Assembly: GCA_964619935.1 (NCBI GenBank)
Contig: CAZUGO010000030.1
Location: 81,645 to 145,644, forward strand
DNA from: CAZUGO01 sp964619935
Lineage (GTDB): Bacteria > Planctomycetota > Phycisphaerae > UBA1845 > CAIVHJ01
DNA length: 64,000 nucleotides
Direction of reading: 5' to 3'
Made by a program: the position numbers and the translations under genes. Numbering within the stretch: position 1 is the first letter of the stretch; the number at the start of each line of letters is the position of its first letter. Positions 27,049 to 36,120 of this stretch are shown here, piece by piece. A model generated the notes under the pieces. That model was not told the DNA's origin. It worked only from the letters and a program-made list of their open reading frames with translations, and searched no databases.

Positions 27049-27825
27049 TCAGCCGTCCTTGTCGTTGCCGCCGCGTTGCGACGGCGGCAGGAAGATTTTC
27101 AGCTTCTGCTCGACAATCCGCGGATTGTCGCCGGATTGAATGCTCATCACGCCGCGAATGGCGATGCTCTTGAGGGTCAACTCCTCTTCGCTGCGCAGGG
27201 CCAGCTTCTCACCCAGCGGTCCGGCGATCAGGTTGGCGATCATCGCCCCGTACAGGGTGGTCAATAGGGCCACGGCCATACCCGGGCCGATCGAGCTGGG
27301 GTCGTCCATGTTCTTGAGCATCAGCACCAGGCCCACCAGGGTCCCGATCATCCCGAACGCCGGGGAGTACTTGCCGATGTTGTCGAGAATGGCCTTGCCG
27401 CGCAGGTGTCGGTCGGCAACCGATTCCAGCTCGCTGGTCATGATGCCCTCGATCAGCTCGGGGTCGGTGCCGTCGACGGCCATCTGGATTCCGCTCACCA
27501 GAAAGCTGTTGTCGTTGTCGCGGGTCATGTTCTCCAACGAGAGGATGCCGTCGCGCCGGGCCACCTCGGCGTACTTGACCAGGTCGCGGATCAGGGCATG
27601 CGGATCGGTGGCCTTGGCGAAAAAGGCGTTCTTGACCACCTTGGTCATGCTCAGCACCTGCCGCAACGGGAAGCTCATCAGCACGGTGGCGATGGTACCG
27701 CCCACCACGATGGCGATCGACGGCGCGTCGAGGAAGGTTTCGACGCCGCCGCCTGCGCTGCCCAACATGGCCCACAGCAGCAGGCCGAAGCCCAGAATCA
27801 TTCCAATGAAGGTTGCGATATCCAT
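27049..27825 (-). CDS. motA: Flagellar stator protein MotA
   Basis: Ion channel stator subunit. 258 residues with four membrane segments (about 1-25, 35-52, 150-172, 182-205). The cytosolic loop carries conserved charged residues (DPHALIRDLVKYAEVARRDGILSLE). The family stretch KYSPAFGMIGTLVGLVLML precedes the third helix. It lies 108 bp after flbD and directly before motB. Confidence 0.97.
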   Translation of the reverse strand: MDIATFIGMILGFGLLLWAMLGSAGGGVETFLDAPSIAIVVGGTIATVLMSFPLRQVLSMTKVVKNAFFAKATDPHALIRDLVKYAEVARRDGILSLENMTRDNDNSFLVSGIQMAVDGTDPELIEGIMTSELESVADRHLRGKAILDNIGKYSPAFGMIGTLVGLVLMLKNMDDPSSIGPGMAVALLTTLYGAMIANLIAGPLGEKLALRSEEELTLKSIAIRGVMSIQSGDNPRIVEQKLKIFLPPSQRGGNDKDG

Positions 27826-27933
27826 GGCCGACTCAAACCGCTTCGGTTATCCACCCGTGCAGGGCCGCGGCCGGGCGGACCCGCCGCGCAGCACCACCCT
27901 ACTTCAGGTATCGTGTGTTTCGAACGTCCGGCT

Positions 27934-28128
27934 TCACTGCACGGCGAAACTGCGCAGCTGACGTCCGTATTCGATGGCCTTGCGCACGACTTCCTCCAGC
28001 GAGTCCTTGATCATCAGGCGATCTCCGTTGATCAGCGTCACCAGGGTATCGGGCGTGGACTCGACGGTCTTGATCAGCTCCGCATTGACCACCATCGGCT
28101 TGTCATTCAAACGGGTCACGGTAATCAT
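27934..28128 (-). CDS. flbD: Flagellar protein FlbD
   Basis: 64 residues of the FlbD (swrD) family, found between the hook gene and motA in many flagellar operons and required for full swarming motility in Bacillus. The family start MITVTRLND is followed by ELIKTVESTPDTLVTLINGDRLMIKDSLEEV. GAAGG precedes the ATG, which is 6 bp after flgE. The molecular role in the family is poorly defined. Confidence 0.93.
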   Translation of the reverse strand: MITVTRLNDKPMVVNAELIKTVESTPDTLVTLINGDRLMIKDSLEEVVRKAIEYGRQLRSFAVQ

Positions 28129-28134
28129 GGCCTT

Positions 28135-29805
28135 CTACCTGGCGATCAGCAGCAGTTCCTGCAACAGCTCATCCGCGGTGGTGATCACCCGGCTGTTGGC
28201 GGAGAATGCCGTCGATGCATTAATCAGCCCGATAAACTCGCGGGCCAGGTTGACGTTGCTCTGCTCCAGGGCCCCGGATTCGATGGCACCGGCGTTGCCG
28301 TCACCGGCCACCCCGATGCGGGCGGCGCCGGAATTGAGCGTCTCGGTGTAGTGGTTGCCGGTCTCGAGCTTCAGGCCCTGGGGGTTGACGAAGGTGGCCA
28401 CGGCCACCTGGCCCAGCTTCTGGGTGCTGGCGTTGCTGAACGAGCCGGTGATGACGCCGTCACGGTCGACGAAGAAATCGACCAGCGTTCCGAACGGCAG
28501 ACCGTCCTGATCGGCCAGCCCCACCTCCGACGGATCGTCGGCCAGCCCGGTGACCGCCGCCGGATCAATGCCGAAGGCAATGTCGGACGCACCGGTATCG
28601 TTGCGACTGACGGTCAATGCCGTCCCCGTGGTGCCGATGAGGTTGCCGTTGGTATCAAAGCTCAGGGTGCCGCTGCCCAGGGCGTTGGAGACGTCGCTGT
28701 CGTCGGCGGACTCCGCGTAGAACCGCCACATTGAACCCGACTCGCCCTTGGACACCAGGGCCAGCCGCAGGCGGACGTTGACCTCCTGGCCCAGCGAATC
28801 GTAGATGATGAAGCCGGTGGTGGTGCCTCCCCCGATGGCCGCCGAGACATCGTCGAACCGTGCCGCCACCGTGTTTTGCGTGGTGTTGGTAATGCTGCTC
28901 AACGCCAGTTCCAGGCTGTTGGCCGAACCGTGGTTGCCGGTGACCACCAGGCGGCCCTGGTCATCGAGGGTCACCGCGGCCGACTCCCCCAGGGTCGCGT
29001 CGGTGTGCAGCGCCAACGTCCCTTCCAGGAAGGTCATCCAATCCTGCACCGTGCCGCCGGACGCCCCGACGGTGAACTGGCCTTCGGGGAGCACGAAACC
29101 GCCTTTGCGCGCGTCACTGATGGCAATGACGTCGCCGTCGGCCATCAGGGCGTTGCCGTCGGCATCGATGAGCGCCGTCAGTGGGGTGGCCGCGGTCGCC
29201 ACGCCGGCCGCGGTCAACAACGCTTCGGACTGGGAGACCGATCCTGCTGTCGCCGGCAGCGACTGGGCATCGAGGTTGCCCTGCAAGGTGGCCAGCGTGG
29301 TGGCCGACGCACGGGTCAAGGTACCGATGGGGATGACGATGTCGACCAGGGCACCGGGGTCGATCTCGCCATCGGCGCCGACGGCGTAGCCCTGGACCCG
29401 CAGACCTTCGTTGGACACCAGGTTGCCGTCGGCATCGAGCACGAACGCCCCGTCGCGGGTATAGGCCGCCACCGCCTGATCCCGGGCCAGAATGAAGAAG
29501 CCGGCGCCTTCGAGCGCCAGATCGCCCTGGGACCCGGTGGTCGACACCGATCCCTGCTGGAATCCGCGATTGATGGCCCCGACGTTGGAGCCCAATCCGA
29601 CCTGTACCGGGTTGGTGCCCCCCAGAACGTCGCCCGGGGCCGTCGCCGCCCGCAGGGTCAGTGAGAACAAGGTTTCCAAATCCGCCCGGCTGGCCTTGAA
29701 GCCGGTGGTGTTGACGTTGGCGATGTTGTCACCGATGACGTCGAGTTGGACCTGCGAGGTCTGCAACCCGGTCACCGCGGTGTTCATGGCAGAACCGAAA
29801 CTCAT
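28135..29805 (-). CDS. flgE: Flagellar hook protein FlgE
   Basis: Builds the extracellular hook joining basal body to filament. 556 residues. The N-terminal rod motif SAMNTAVTGLQTSQVQLDVIGDNIAN leads into NVNTTGFKASRADL. Variable beta-rich domains follow, and a C-terminal helix (NVNLAREFIGLINASTAF) pairs with the N-terminal one. Length and a FlaE-like middle domain favour FlgE over FlgG. It starts with GGGAG, 49 bp after flgD, downstream of a sigma-54-like element that sits unusually close to the ATG. Confidence 0.94.
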   Translation of the reverse strand: MSFGSAMNTAVTGLQTSQVQLDVIGDNIANVNTTGFKASRADLETLFSLTLRAATAPGDVLGGTNPVQVGLGSNVGAINRGFQQGSVSTTGSQGDLALEGAGFFILARDQAVAAYTRDGAFVLDADGNLVSNEGLRVQGYAVGADGEIDPGALVDIVIPIGTLTRASATTLATLQGNLDAQSLPATAGSVSQSEALLTAAGVATAATPLTALIDADGNALMADGDVIAISDARKGGFVLPEGQFTVGASGGTVQDWMTFLEGTLALHTDATLGESAAVTLDDQGRLVVTGNHGSANSLELALSSITNTTQNTVAARFDDVSAAIGGGTTTGFIIYDSLGQEVNVRLRLALVSKGESGSMWRFYAESADDSDVSNALGSGTLSFDTNGNLIGTTGTALTVSRNDTGASDIAFGIDPAAVTGLADDPSEVGLADQDGLPFGTLVDFFVDRDGVITGSFSNASTQKLGQVAVATFVNPQGLKLETGNHYTETLNSGAARIGVAGDGNAGAIESGALEQSNVNLAREFIGLINASTAFSANSRVITTADELLQELLLIAR

Positions 29806-29818
29806 GGCACAGTCTCCC

Positions 29819-29833
29819 GCAACAAGTGTGCCG
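29819..29833 (-). promoter_or_regulatory. Sigma-54-like element just upstream of flgE
   Basis: CGGCAC-N5-TTGC matches the consensus TGGCAC-N5-TTGC at all positions but the first, with GG-N10-GC spacing. The predicted start (about 29807) would leave only about 2 nt before the flgE ATG and lie beyond the ribosome site, so it may be a decoy, a chance match, or drive a near-leaderless transcript. Confidence 0.35.
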
Positions 29834-29854
29834 GGCCCAATGAGCCCGCCGGCG

Positions 29855-30472
29855 TCATCCTGACGTGTGCAGCGCTGCCGGACTCCGCCGGTCGACCACC
29901 TGATCCAGAAAAACGTCCCTGCCCGAATCCAACTCCAGAACCAAGCGCCCAGAGTGCTGCTTGACCGCCTCGACGACGCCCTCGACCCGTTGGATTGAGC
30001 CGTCCTCGATGAGGTCGGCCGTGACCGTCCAACCCAGCAGCGACTGCTGCAACTGCTCCATGGAGGTCACCGTCTGGACTTCGCTGAGCGGCAACTCGTG
30101 ATGGCCCCCCAGGACCAGAAGCGGAGCGCCTTGGTCATCGAAGCGGACCGCCGAGACCACGCCTTCGACCGGGCCCAGGGGCGTCTGACCGTGCACGTAC
30201 TGCCCGACCAGTGTCGCCGCCGAACCCAGACGCTGCTGATCGACCAGCGAGCGCATGGTCTGGGTCACTTCGTTGTTCATCTCGATGTTGCGGATGGTGG
30301 CGATCTGTTCCAGCAACTTGTCGTTATCGGTCGGCTGGAGCGGATCCTGGTTCAGCAGATCGGTGATGATCAGCTTGAAGAATTCCTGCGACGACAGCGC
30401 CCCGAAGTCGGTGGGGTCGGTCGCCGGAAGCGCTCCGCGGGACGCGGCCGGCGCAATGGCGGTTAGATCCAT
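29855..30472 (-). CDS. flgD: Hook assembly scaffold protein FlgD
   Basis: Hook cap that guides FlgE polymerisation. The ATG at 30472 is chosen because GGAGG lies 5 nt upstream; an ATG 4 codons earlier is less well placed. 205 residues. The FlgD N-terminal signature is clear: SSQEFFKLIITDLLNQDPLQPTDND, followed by IRNIEMNNEVTQTM. A beta-rich C-terminal half follows. It is flanked by fliK and flgE, as in many flagellar operons. Confidence 0.95.
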   Translation of the reverse strand: MDLTAIAPAASRGALPATDPTDFGALSSQEFFKLIITDLLNQDPLQPTDNDKLLEQIATIRNIEMNNEVTQTMRSLVDQQRLGSAATLVGQYVHGQTPLGPVEGVVSAVRFDDQGAPLLVLGGHHELPLSEVQTVTSMEQLQQSLLGWTVTADLIEDGSIQRVEGVVEAVKQHSGRLVLELDSGRDVFLDQVVDRRSPAALHTSG

Positions 30473-30535
30473 GAGGTCCTCCATGATTCGTGAGCTGCGG
30501 GCTCCGCCCTGATAACCAGGAGACGGTCCTGTCCC

Positions 30536-31735
30536 CTATGCCTTGAGATCGAGCCCGCGCCCTCGCGGCGCGACCGCGCTGCCGGGTGGGTCGTCGGCTT
30601 CCGGCGACTCGGTGTCGCCACCGGGAGCCTCCGATGCGTCGTCGCCGCCTGCCGACCGCGAGAAGTCGCGGCGGGCCTCCGGCGGCGGCTGACCGAACGG
30701 CCGCGGATCGAGCGCGCCGGCGTCCACCACCTCATAGCGCTCGATGGTAATGCCCTGGGACGCCAGGCTGTCGGACAGCAGCGTCGAACGGCCGGCCAGC
30801 AGGTCGCGTACGGAGGCGTGGTCGGCCTGAATGCGCACACGCAAACGATCGTGTTCCAACTGCAAATCGATGGTCAACTTGCCGAGTTCCGGCGGCTGAA
30901 GTTGCAGCCGCACCACCGAGTGCCCCTGTTGCAGGTTGGCCCGCAGCACCCGCAACACGTCGCCCATCGTGCGGGTTCGGGCCGTGTCTGACAGCGGCGC
31001 CGGGTCGGGCTTGGTCACGGTGGGTCTGCCATCGAGTGTGCCGCGGCGGGCCTGTCCGGACACACCGCCGTCTCCGCGCGGACCGGCGCCCGCCGCGGCG
31101 TCACCGCTCGCCTTGACCGGCAGAACCGCGGCAGCGCGCGACGCGGCCGCGACCGTGACCCGCGTCTCCGACGAGCGGGAGGCCGAGGGGTCCGCAGACA
31201 CCGCCGGCACCCCAACGGGCGGCGGTGCTGCTGCCGGCGCGGATGCTGGCTCGGATCCGATGGAGCGAGTGACCGGGGTCGTGCTGCCGTGAGCGCCAGC
31301 CGGTGGTTTGGGCGGTGCCTCGGTCACGGCCCCGGTGGCCGGCTGCCGCCCGACTGCATCCGGCGCAGCGCCGGACCCAGCTGACGGCGCCACCGATGGT
31401 CCCATCGACTCGGCAACCGGGCGGGCCCTGGCGGCCGACTCGGCAGCGACATCCACGCTCCGCATCGGCGTGGCGAGCGGCCGGCGGCTGCCCGGACCCG
31501 AGCCCGAATCCGACGGCGATTCGATCACCCGGAAGTCGTCGTCGGCCAGCCGGGCATTGGCCGAGGCCCGGGCGGCCCCGAAGTCTGCGGCCGTGATCGC
31601 GTCGCCCGCAGGGGGTAGTCCAGCCATCCGAGCGAACAACTCCAGAAACTCGGCGGGCGCCGGCGCGGGCACCCCGCTGCTGCCGGATGGATGACGATCC
31701 GCGGACGGGGCCGACAGCAGGGTACGTTCGATCAT
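30536..31735 (-). CDS. fliK: Flagellar hook-length control protein FliK
   Basis: Measures hook length and triggers the FlhB switch. 399 residues. The first 250 form an Ala/Pro/Ser-rich, mostly disordered ruler. The C-terminal domain (about 255-350) has the Flg_hook pattern: LRANLQQGHSVVRLQLQPPE, LGKLTIDLQLEHDRLRVRIQ and LLSDSLASQGITIERYEV. The tail is acidic and disordered. Its ATG overlaps the stop of the MotE-like gene (ATGA). Confidence 0.92.
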   Translation of the reverse strand: MIERTLLSAPSADRHPSGSSGVPAPAPAEFLELFARMAGLPPAGDAITAADFGAARASANARLADDDFRVIESPSDSGSGPGSRRPLATPMRSVDVAAESAARARPVAESMGPSVAPSAGSGAAPDAVGRQPATGAVTEAPPKPPAGAHGSTTPVTRSIGSEPASAPAAAPPPVGVPAVSADPSASRSSETRVTVAAASRAAAVLPVKASGDAAAGAGPRGDGGVSGQARRGTLDGRPTVTKPDPAPLSDTARTRTMGDVLRVLRANLQQGHSVVRLQLQPPELGKLTIDLQLEHDRLRVRIQADHASVRDLLAGRSTLLSDSLASQGITIERYEVVDAGALDPRPFGQPPPEARRDFSRSAGGDDASEAPGGDTESPEADDPPGSAVAPRGRGLDLKA

Positions 31736-32430
31736 TGGCCCATCCCCGCGGTCTGGCCGTCGACCGGCAAGTCCGCCGGCTGGCGGGCCATGGCCTCCAA
31801 CATGCGATCACGCCACTCCGTTTCCGAAGCCGACTTGCACGATTCCAGGATTGATTTTCGCTTGCGAACGCTCAATTCCAGAAGAATGCGCAGGGCGTCG
31901 GCATCGCTGCTGTTCAACAAGAAATCCCGGCTCTTCTTGGGATCCATCTGGGCAACGGTGGCGATCAACTTCTTGTGGGCGTCGCCGAGATCCTGTTCCT
32001 GGCGCTTGCGGCGCTGCGCGGCATAGGCCTCAACGCGGGCGTCGAAAGCCTCCTGGTCTTTCTGCAGCTTGAGGGCCCGACGGTTCCAAAGCATGTCCAA
32101 CTGCCGGAGGTCGGCCAGGGCCCGTTGCTGCTTGAATCGTTCCATTTCCTCAGCTTCCAGCGTGTCCTGAATCATCTGGGCGGAAGTATCGGCACTGGCC
32201 TGGGGCCCGGTCGCCGCCGCATCGACGACCCCCACCGGCGGCGACCCGATCGGCTTGCCGCGCAACACCGCCGCCACACCCTCGATGGTTTCGCGATCGA
32301 CCCTGCCGGTCGTATAGGCGAACACGCCGACGCCGATTAGCAGCGCGATGTGGATCAGCGCCAGCAGCGCTGCGACCGCATACACCGGCCGCAGCAGGCC
32401 CACACATTTCCGAGCCAGTGTCGCGATCAT
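31732..32430 (-). CDS. MotE-like flagellar membrane protein
   Basis: 232 residues with one membrane segment (about 16-38), a coiled-coil region (about 85-150, rich in Glu, Gln, Arg) and a C-terminal part similar to the MgtE-N fold found in MotE-type proteins (VAQMDPKKSRDFLLNSSDADALRILLELSVRKRKSIL-like arrangement). MotE is a periplasmic chaperone for stator or motor parts in other bacteria. The gene overlaps both neighbours by ATGA (fliJ before, fliK after), the standard place for this family. Domain match is moderate. Confidence 0.75.
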   Translation of the reverse strand: MIATLARKCVGLLRPVYAVAALLALIHIALLIGVGVFAYTTGRVDRETIEGVAAVLRGKPIGSPPVGVVDAAATGPQASADTSAQMIQDTLEAEEMERFKQQRALADLRQLDMLWNRRALKLQKDQEAFDARVEAYAAQRRKRQEQDLGDAHKKLIATVAQMDPKKSRDFLLNSSDADALRILLELSVRKRKSILESCKSASETEWRDRMLEAMARQPADLPVDGQTAGMGQ

Positions 32431-32903
32431 GGGTCATCTCGTGAGGCATCAGCCGGTGGCAGCGCTACCCATCGGCCGAGCACGCCATCGTCAAGTTCCG
32501 CCTGTTCGGCACGCGCTGCAGCCAGGCGATGCCGCTCCCGGGCCCGGTCGCGCAACTTCTCCAGAACCCGCAGCTCCTTGACCGCCTGAACCAGGGTCTG
32601 CTGTTCAGTGGCCAGCGTGCGCTTCTCGGCCAGCACTTCCTGATCCGCCTGTACCGCCAGGCGCTGCAGGTGAGACACCCAGTAACGCCGGTGCGACAGG
32701 CCCTGGACCTCCGGGTGGCGCTGGGCCGCGGCGGTGCGGGCCAAGTCCAGTTCGTCGCTGATCTGGGCGTGGACGGTTTCAATGTGTCCGCGCAACTCGA
32801 AGAGTCGGCGCAGCCGCTGGGCCACAACCCGCTGTTGGGCGTCGGCCTGCAGGCGGCGCCATCGCAACACGGCATCCAACTTGAAACAAAACTGCTTGGC
32901 CAT
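32427..32903 (-). CDS. fliJ: Flagellar export protein FliJ
   Basis: Coiled-coil stalk of the export ATPase. 158 residues, nearly all helical and rich in Arg, Gln and Glu, beginning KQFCFKLDAVLRWRR, which fits the FliJ start (FxLDxVLxxR). It lies 46 bp after fliI. The sequence is weakly conserved, as is normal for the family; position is strong support. Confidence 0.88.
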   Translation of the reverse strand: MAKQFCFKLDAVLRWRRLQADAQQRVVAQRLRRLFELRGHIETVHAQISDELDLARTAAAQRHPEVQGLSHRRYWVSHLQRLAVQADQEVLAEKRTLATEQQTLVQAVKELRVLEKLRDRARERHRLAAARAEQAELDDGVLGRWVALPPADASRDDP

Positions 32904-32949
32904 GGATCGGTTTCAGGAACTCCGCGGGCAGTCCGGTGCTGCCCGCTGG

Positions 32950-34299
32950 TTACGGTGTCGCTCCGCGCGGTCGGGCGATCTGGGTCCTCAGTCTGGTGAT
33001 GTCTTCGTGTACAGCGGTCAGCGCCGCACGGGCCTGCTCGAAGTCCACCGCTTCATCGATGGCCTGCTGCAGGAACCGCTCCACCAGCGGCTTGCTCTGG
33101 ATGGCCAGGTCGAACTCCGGATTGCTGCCGCTGGCATAGGCACCGATGTTCACCAGATCCTCGATTTCGAACCACGTCGCCAGCAGCTTGCGCACTTGGG
33201 CAGCCGCTTGGCGGTGGCCCCCATCGACCACGTCGACCATCAGCCGGCTGACGCTATTGAGCACGTCGACCGCCGGATAATGGCCGCGGCCGGCCAACGT
33301 TCGTGACAGCCAGACATGGCCGTCGAGGATTCCACGGACGGCGTCGGACACCGGTTCGTTGATGTCGTCGCCCTCCACCAGCACCGAGTAGAACCCGGTG
33401 ATGCTGCCGCGGGCGGTGCGCCCGGTGCGCTCCAGCAACTGCGGCAACATGCCGAAGACGCTCGGTGTGTAGCCTTTCGTGGCCGGGGGTTCGCCGGCCG
33501 CCAGACCAATCTGGCGCTGGGCCATCGCCAGCCGGGTTAGCGAGTCCATCAGCAACAGAACGTGCAGCCCTTGGTCACGAAAGTATTCGGCGATGGCGGT
33601 GGCCGCGAAACAGGCCCGCACGCGCATGACCGGCGCTTCGTCGGAGGTGCTGACCACCAGGACCGCCTTGCGGGCGCCGTCGGGCCCCAGATCCTTCTCA
33701 ATGAAATCTTTGACCTCGCGGCCGCGCTCGCCCACCATGGCCACCACGGTGACGTCGGCAGCGCAGTAGCGGGCGATCATGCCCAGCAGCACACTCTTGC
33801 CCACACCGGTTCCGGAGAAGATCCCGATGCGCTGCCCGGCCCCGATGGTCAAGAGACCGTCCAGGCAGCGAATGCCGGTGCCCAGCGGTTGGGAAATCCT
33901 TTCGCGAGCCAGCGGCGCCGGTGCCGGCTCGAACAGCGAGTAGAATCGTTCGGGGTGAATCCGGCCCTGCCCATCGATGGGCCGACCCAGACCATTGACC
34001 ACCCGGCCCAGCAGCGCCGGCCCGACCGCGACCTGCTGCATTCCGGCCACGGTGAAGACTGCGTCACCGGCCGCCACCCCGCGGGTGGTCTGCACCGGCA
34101 TCAGCAGGGTCTGCCCGTCGCGAAAACCAACCACCTGGGCATCGATGGCGCCGTCGCGCCGGGTGCGCACCCGACACAGCGAGCCGATCTCCGCGGGCAC
34201 ACCCACCGCTCGCATGATCAGCCCGTTGACCGCCGTCAGCGTCCCGGTCAGGCGCAATGGATTCAGCTGGTCTACAAATTGGGTGTGATGCTCAAACAC
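32950..34299 (-). CDS. fliI: Flagellum-specific ATPase FliI
   Basis: Hexameric ATPase of the export apparatus, related to the F1 beta subunit. 449 residues. Walker A GTGVGKS lies at 163-169. Other family stretches are GERGREVKDFIEKDLG, LLLMDSLTRLAMAQREIG-like (here AMAQRQIGLAAGEPPATKGYTPSVF) and FYSVLVEGDDINEPVSD. It starts 12 bp after fliH, whose product regulates it. Confidence 0.97.
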   Translation of the reverse strand: MFEHHTQFVDQLNPLRLTGTLTAVNGLIMRAVGVPAEIGSLCRVRTRRDGAIDAQVVGFRDGQTLLMPVQTTRGVAAGDAVFTVAGMQQVAVGPALLGRVVNGLGRPIDGQGRIHPERFYSLFEPAPAPLARERISQPLGTGIRCLDGLLTIGAGQRIGIFSGTGVGKSVLLGMIARYCAADVTVVAMVGERGREVKDFIEKDLGPDGARKAVLVVSTSDEAPVMRVRACFAATAIAEYFRDQGLHVLLLMDSLTRLAMAQRQIGLAAGEPPATKGYTPSVFGMLPQLLERTGRTARGSITGFYSVLVEGDDINEPVSDAVRGILDGHVWLSRTLAGRGHYPAVDVLNSVSRLMVDVVDGGHRQAAAQVRKLLATWFEIEDLVNIGAYASGSNPEFDLAIQSKPLVERFLQQAIDEAVDFEQARAALTAVHEDITRLRTQIARPRGATP

Positions 34300-34311
34300 G
34301 ATTGTCCTGGG

Positions 34312-35019
34312 TCACTCCAACCCCGCGCTCAGCAGGGCGCGGGTGATTTCATCGAGCTGCTGCTCGAGGGTGGCGTCAACCTGTCCGGTCTCGGAGCTGA
34401 GCACCACGCCGCCGCGGGTCAACTGCGGATCATCAACCAGCCGGATGTGCGGATGATCGGCAATGCGATCGGTCAGTTGGGCGCAGAATCGTTCTAGAGC
34501 GGCGAGATCTTCCGGATGGGCCCGCACCGTCAGGTCTGAGCGCCCGACGACCAGTGCCAGGGCGGCTTGCAGGTTTGCCGGAGCGACGTCGGGATTTACC
34601 CGGGCCACTCCCTGGGTCACCCGCCGGGCCAGGTGCACGGCGAATTCCAGTAAATCGCGTTCGGACTGGTACAACCGCAACTTCCGTTCATTGTTGACCG
34701 CGGTCAGGGTTGCTGCCAGCGTTTCGGCGAGGTGCTTGAGGTCCTGGTCGAAGTGGGCCCGGGCTTCCAGCAGTGCTTGTTCGCGGCCTTCGGTTTGCCC
34801 AGCGAGGCGGCCGGCCTCCAGGCCTTCGACGTGTCCGCGGCGGAGGGCTTCCTGGTGCAGTCGATCGGCGGTTTCGCGGGCCTCGGTCAGCAGGCACTCG
34901 GCCTGCAGCCGGGCCTGGGCGATGACCTCCTGGGCCTCGCCCAGCAGGTCGCGCATGTGAAACACGGTGGGCACGCCACCTTGCCGTACTGCCTGCGCTG
35001 CCTTGAGGACTGCCGCCAT
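34312..35019 (-). CDS. fliH: Flagellar assembly protein FliH
   Basis: Binds FliI and docks it at the C-ring. 235 residues. A helical N-terminal half contains the repeated pattern RRGHVEGLEAGRLAGQTEG, like FliH GxxxG repeats. The C-terminal domain has FAVHLARRVTQGVA, LTVRAHPEDLAALE and TRGGVVLSSETGQVDATLEQQLDEI, typical for FliH/SctL. Start with CGGAG upstream; 45 bp after fliG. Confidence 0.93.
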   Translation of the reverse strand: MAAVLKAAQAVRQGGVPTVFHMRDLLGEAQEVIAQARLQAECLLTEARETADRLHQEALRRGHVEGLEAGRLAGQTEGREQALLEARAHFDQDLKHLAETLAATLTAVNNERKLRLYQSERDLLEFAVHLARRVTQGVARVNPDVAPANLQAALALVVGRSDLTVRAHPEDLAALERFCAQLTDRIADHPHIRLVDDPQLTRGGVVLSSETGQVDATLEQQLDEITRALLSAGLE

Positions 35020-35064
35020 CTGCGTCTCCGTCAGGGCCCAGCGTTCGGGCCCGATGCCTTTCGG

Positions 35065-36120
35065 TTAGACGATGACCTCTTTTTCGCCGCCGCGGCCAGC
35101 GATGATGATCTCCCCGGCATCCTCCAGCCGGCGGACCACATCGACGATGCGCTGCTGAGCGGCTTCGACGTCGCTGATGCGCACCGGGCCCATGTACTCC
35201 ATGTCTTCCCTGATCAACTGGACGGCGCGGTCGGACATGTTGCGGAAGATCTTGTCCTTGAGCTCGTCGCTGGCGGTCTTGAGTGACAGGGCCAGCTCGT
35301 CATTGTCGATCTCTTTGAGCACCGCCTGGATGCCCTTGTCGTTGACCAGAATGATGTCTTCGAAGACGAACATCAGGCGGCGGATCTGCTCGACCAGGTC
35401 GGGATCTTCGGTCTCCAGGGCTTCGAGGATGTTCTTCTCGGTGGCCCGGTCGGACAGGTTGAGCATTTCGGCCACCGACTCCACGCCGCCCACTTTCTGC
35501 AGGGTCTGCGACACGATGCCGGACAGCCGCATCTCCAGGCCTTGCTCGACTTCCTTGACCACTTCCGGGTTGGTCTGTTCCATGTTGGCGATCCGGGCCA
35601 CCACTTCGATCTGCTTGTTCGGCGGCAGCCCGCCGAGAATCTCGCTGGCCTTGGCGCTGGGCACGTGGGCCAGCACCAGGGCGATGGTCTGGGGATGCTC
35701 GTCCTGGATGAAGGTCAAAAGGTTCTCGCTGTCGGCCTTTTGCAGGAACGAGAACGGCTGCTGATTGACCTGGTGCTCGATCTGCTGCATGATCCGGGTG
35801 GCTTCTTCCTTGGACATCGACTTCTGCAAGAGCCGGCGGGCGAACAGCATGCCGCCCTGTTCGACGAAGCGCCGGGCCAGGGCCAGGTTGTAGAACTCGG
35901 TGATCACCGAGTTGGACACTTCGGGCTCCACCAGGTCGATCATGGCGATTTCGCGGGTGACCTCCTCGACGGTCAGCCCGGGCAGCAGCCCCAGCACCTT
36001 GGAGGCCGTGTCCGAATCCATGCTCAAGAGCAGAATGGCGGCCTTGCGCAGGCCGCCCAGCTTCTTGCCGTCTTCGATGGATTGAAGCATGCTCTTGGAC
36101 ATTGGGCGCGACTCAATCAT
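35065..36120 (-). CDS. fliG: Flagellar motor switch protein FliG
   Basis: C-ring protein that generates torque with the stator. 351 residues with N-terminal FliF-binding, middle (EHPQTIALVLAHV) and C-terminal torque domains (MFVFEDIILVNDKGIQAVLKEI, with the charged helix residues of the MotA contact). The start overlaps the fliF stop by ATGA; a Met at 36102 is an alternative. Confidence 0.97.
   Translation of the reverse strand: MIESRPMSKSMLQSIEDGKKLGGLRKAAILLLSMDSDTASKVLGLLPGLTVEEVTREIAMIDLVEPEVSNSVITEFYNLALARRFVEQGGMLFARRLLQKSMSKEEATRIMQQIEHQVNQQPFSFLQKADSENLLTFIQDEHPQTIALVLAHVPSAKASEILGGLPPNKQIEVVARIANMEQTNPEVVKEVEQGLEMRLSGIVSQTLQKVGGVESVAEMLNLSDRATEKNILEALETEDPDLVEQIRRLMFVFEDIILVNDKGIQAVLKEIDNDELALSLKTASDELKDKIFRNMSDRAVQLIREDMEYMGPVRISDVEAAQQRIVDVVRRLEDAGEIIIAGRGGEKEVIV

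Noticed and set aside
27826..27933. Possible sigma-54 site before motA (AGG-N10-GC)
   Set aside because: Only the GG and GC positions match; the rest of both boxes departs from consensus.
27406..28734. 442-codon plus-strand frame over motA, flbD and flgE
   Set aside because: Shadow of three genes with clear family motifs on the other strand.
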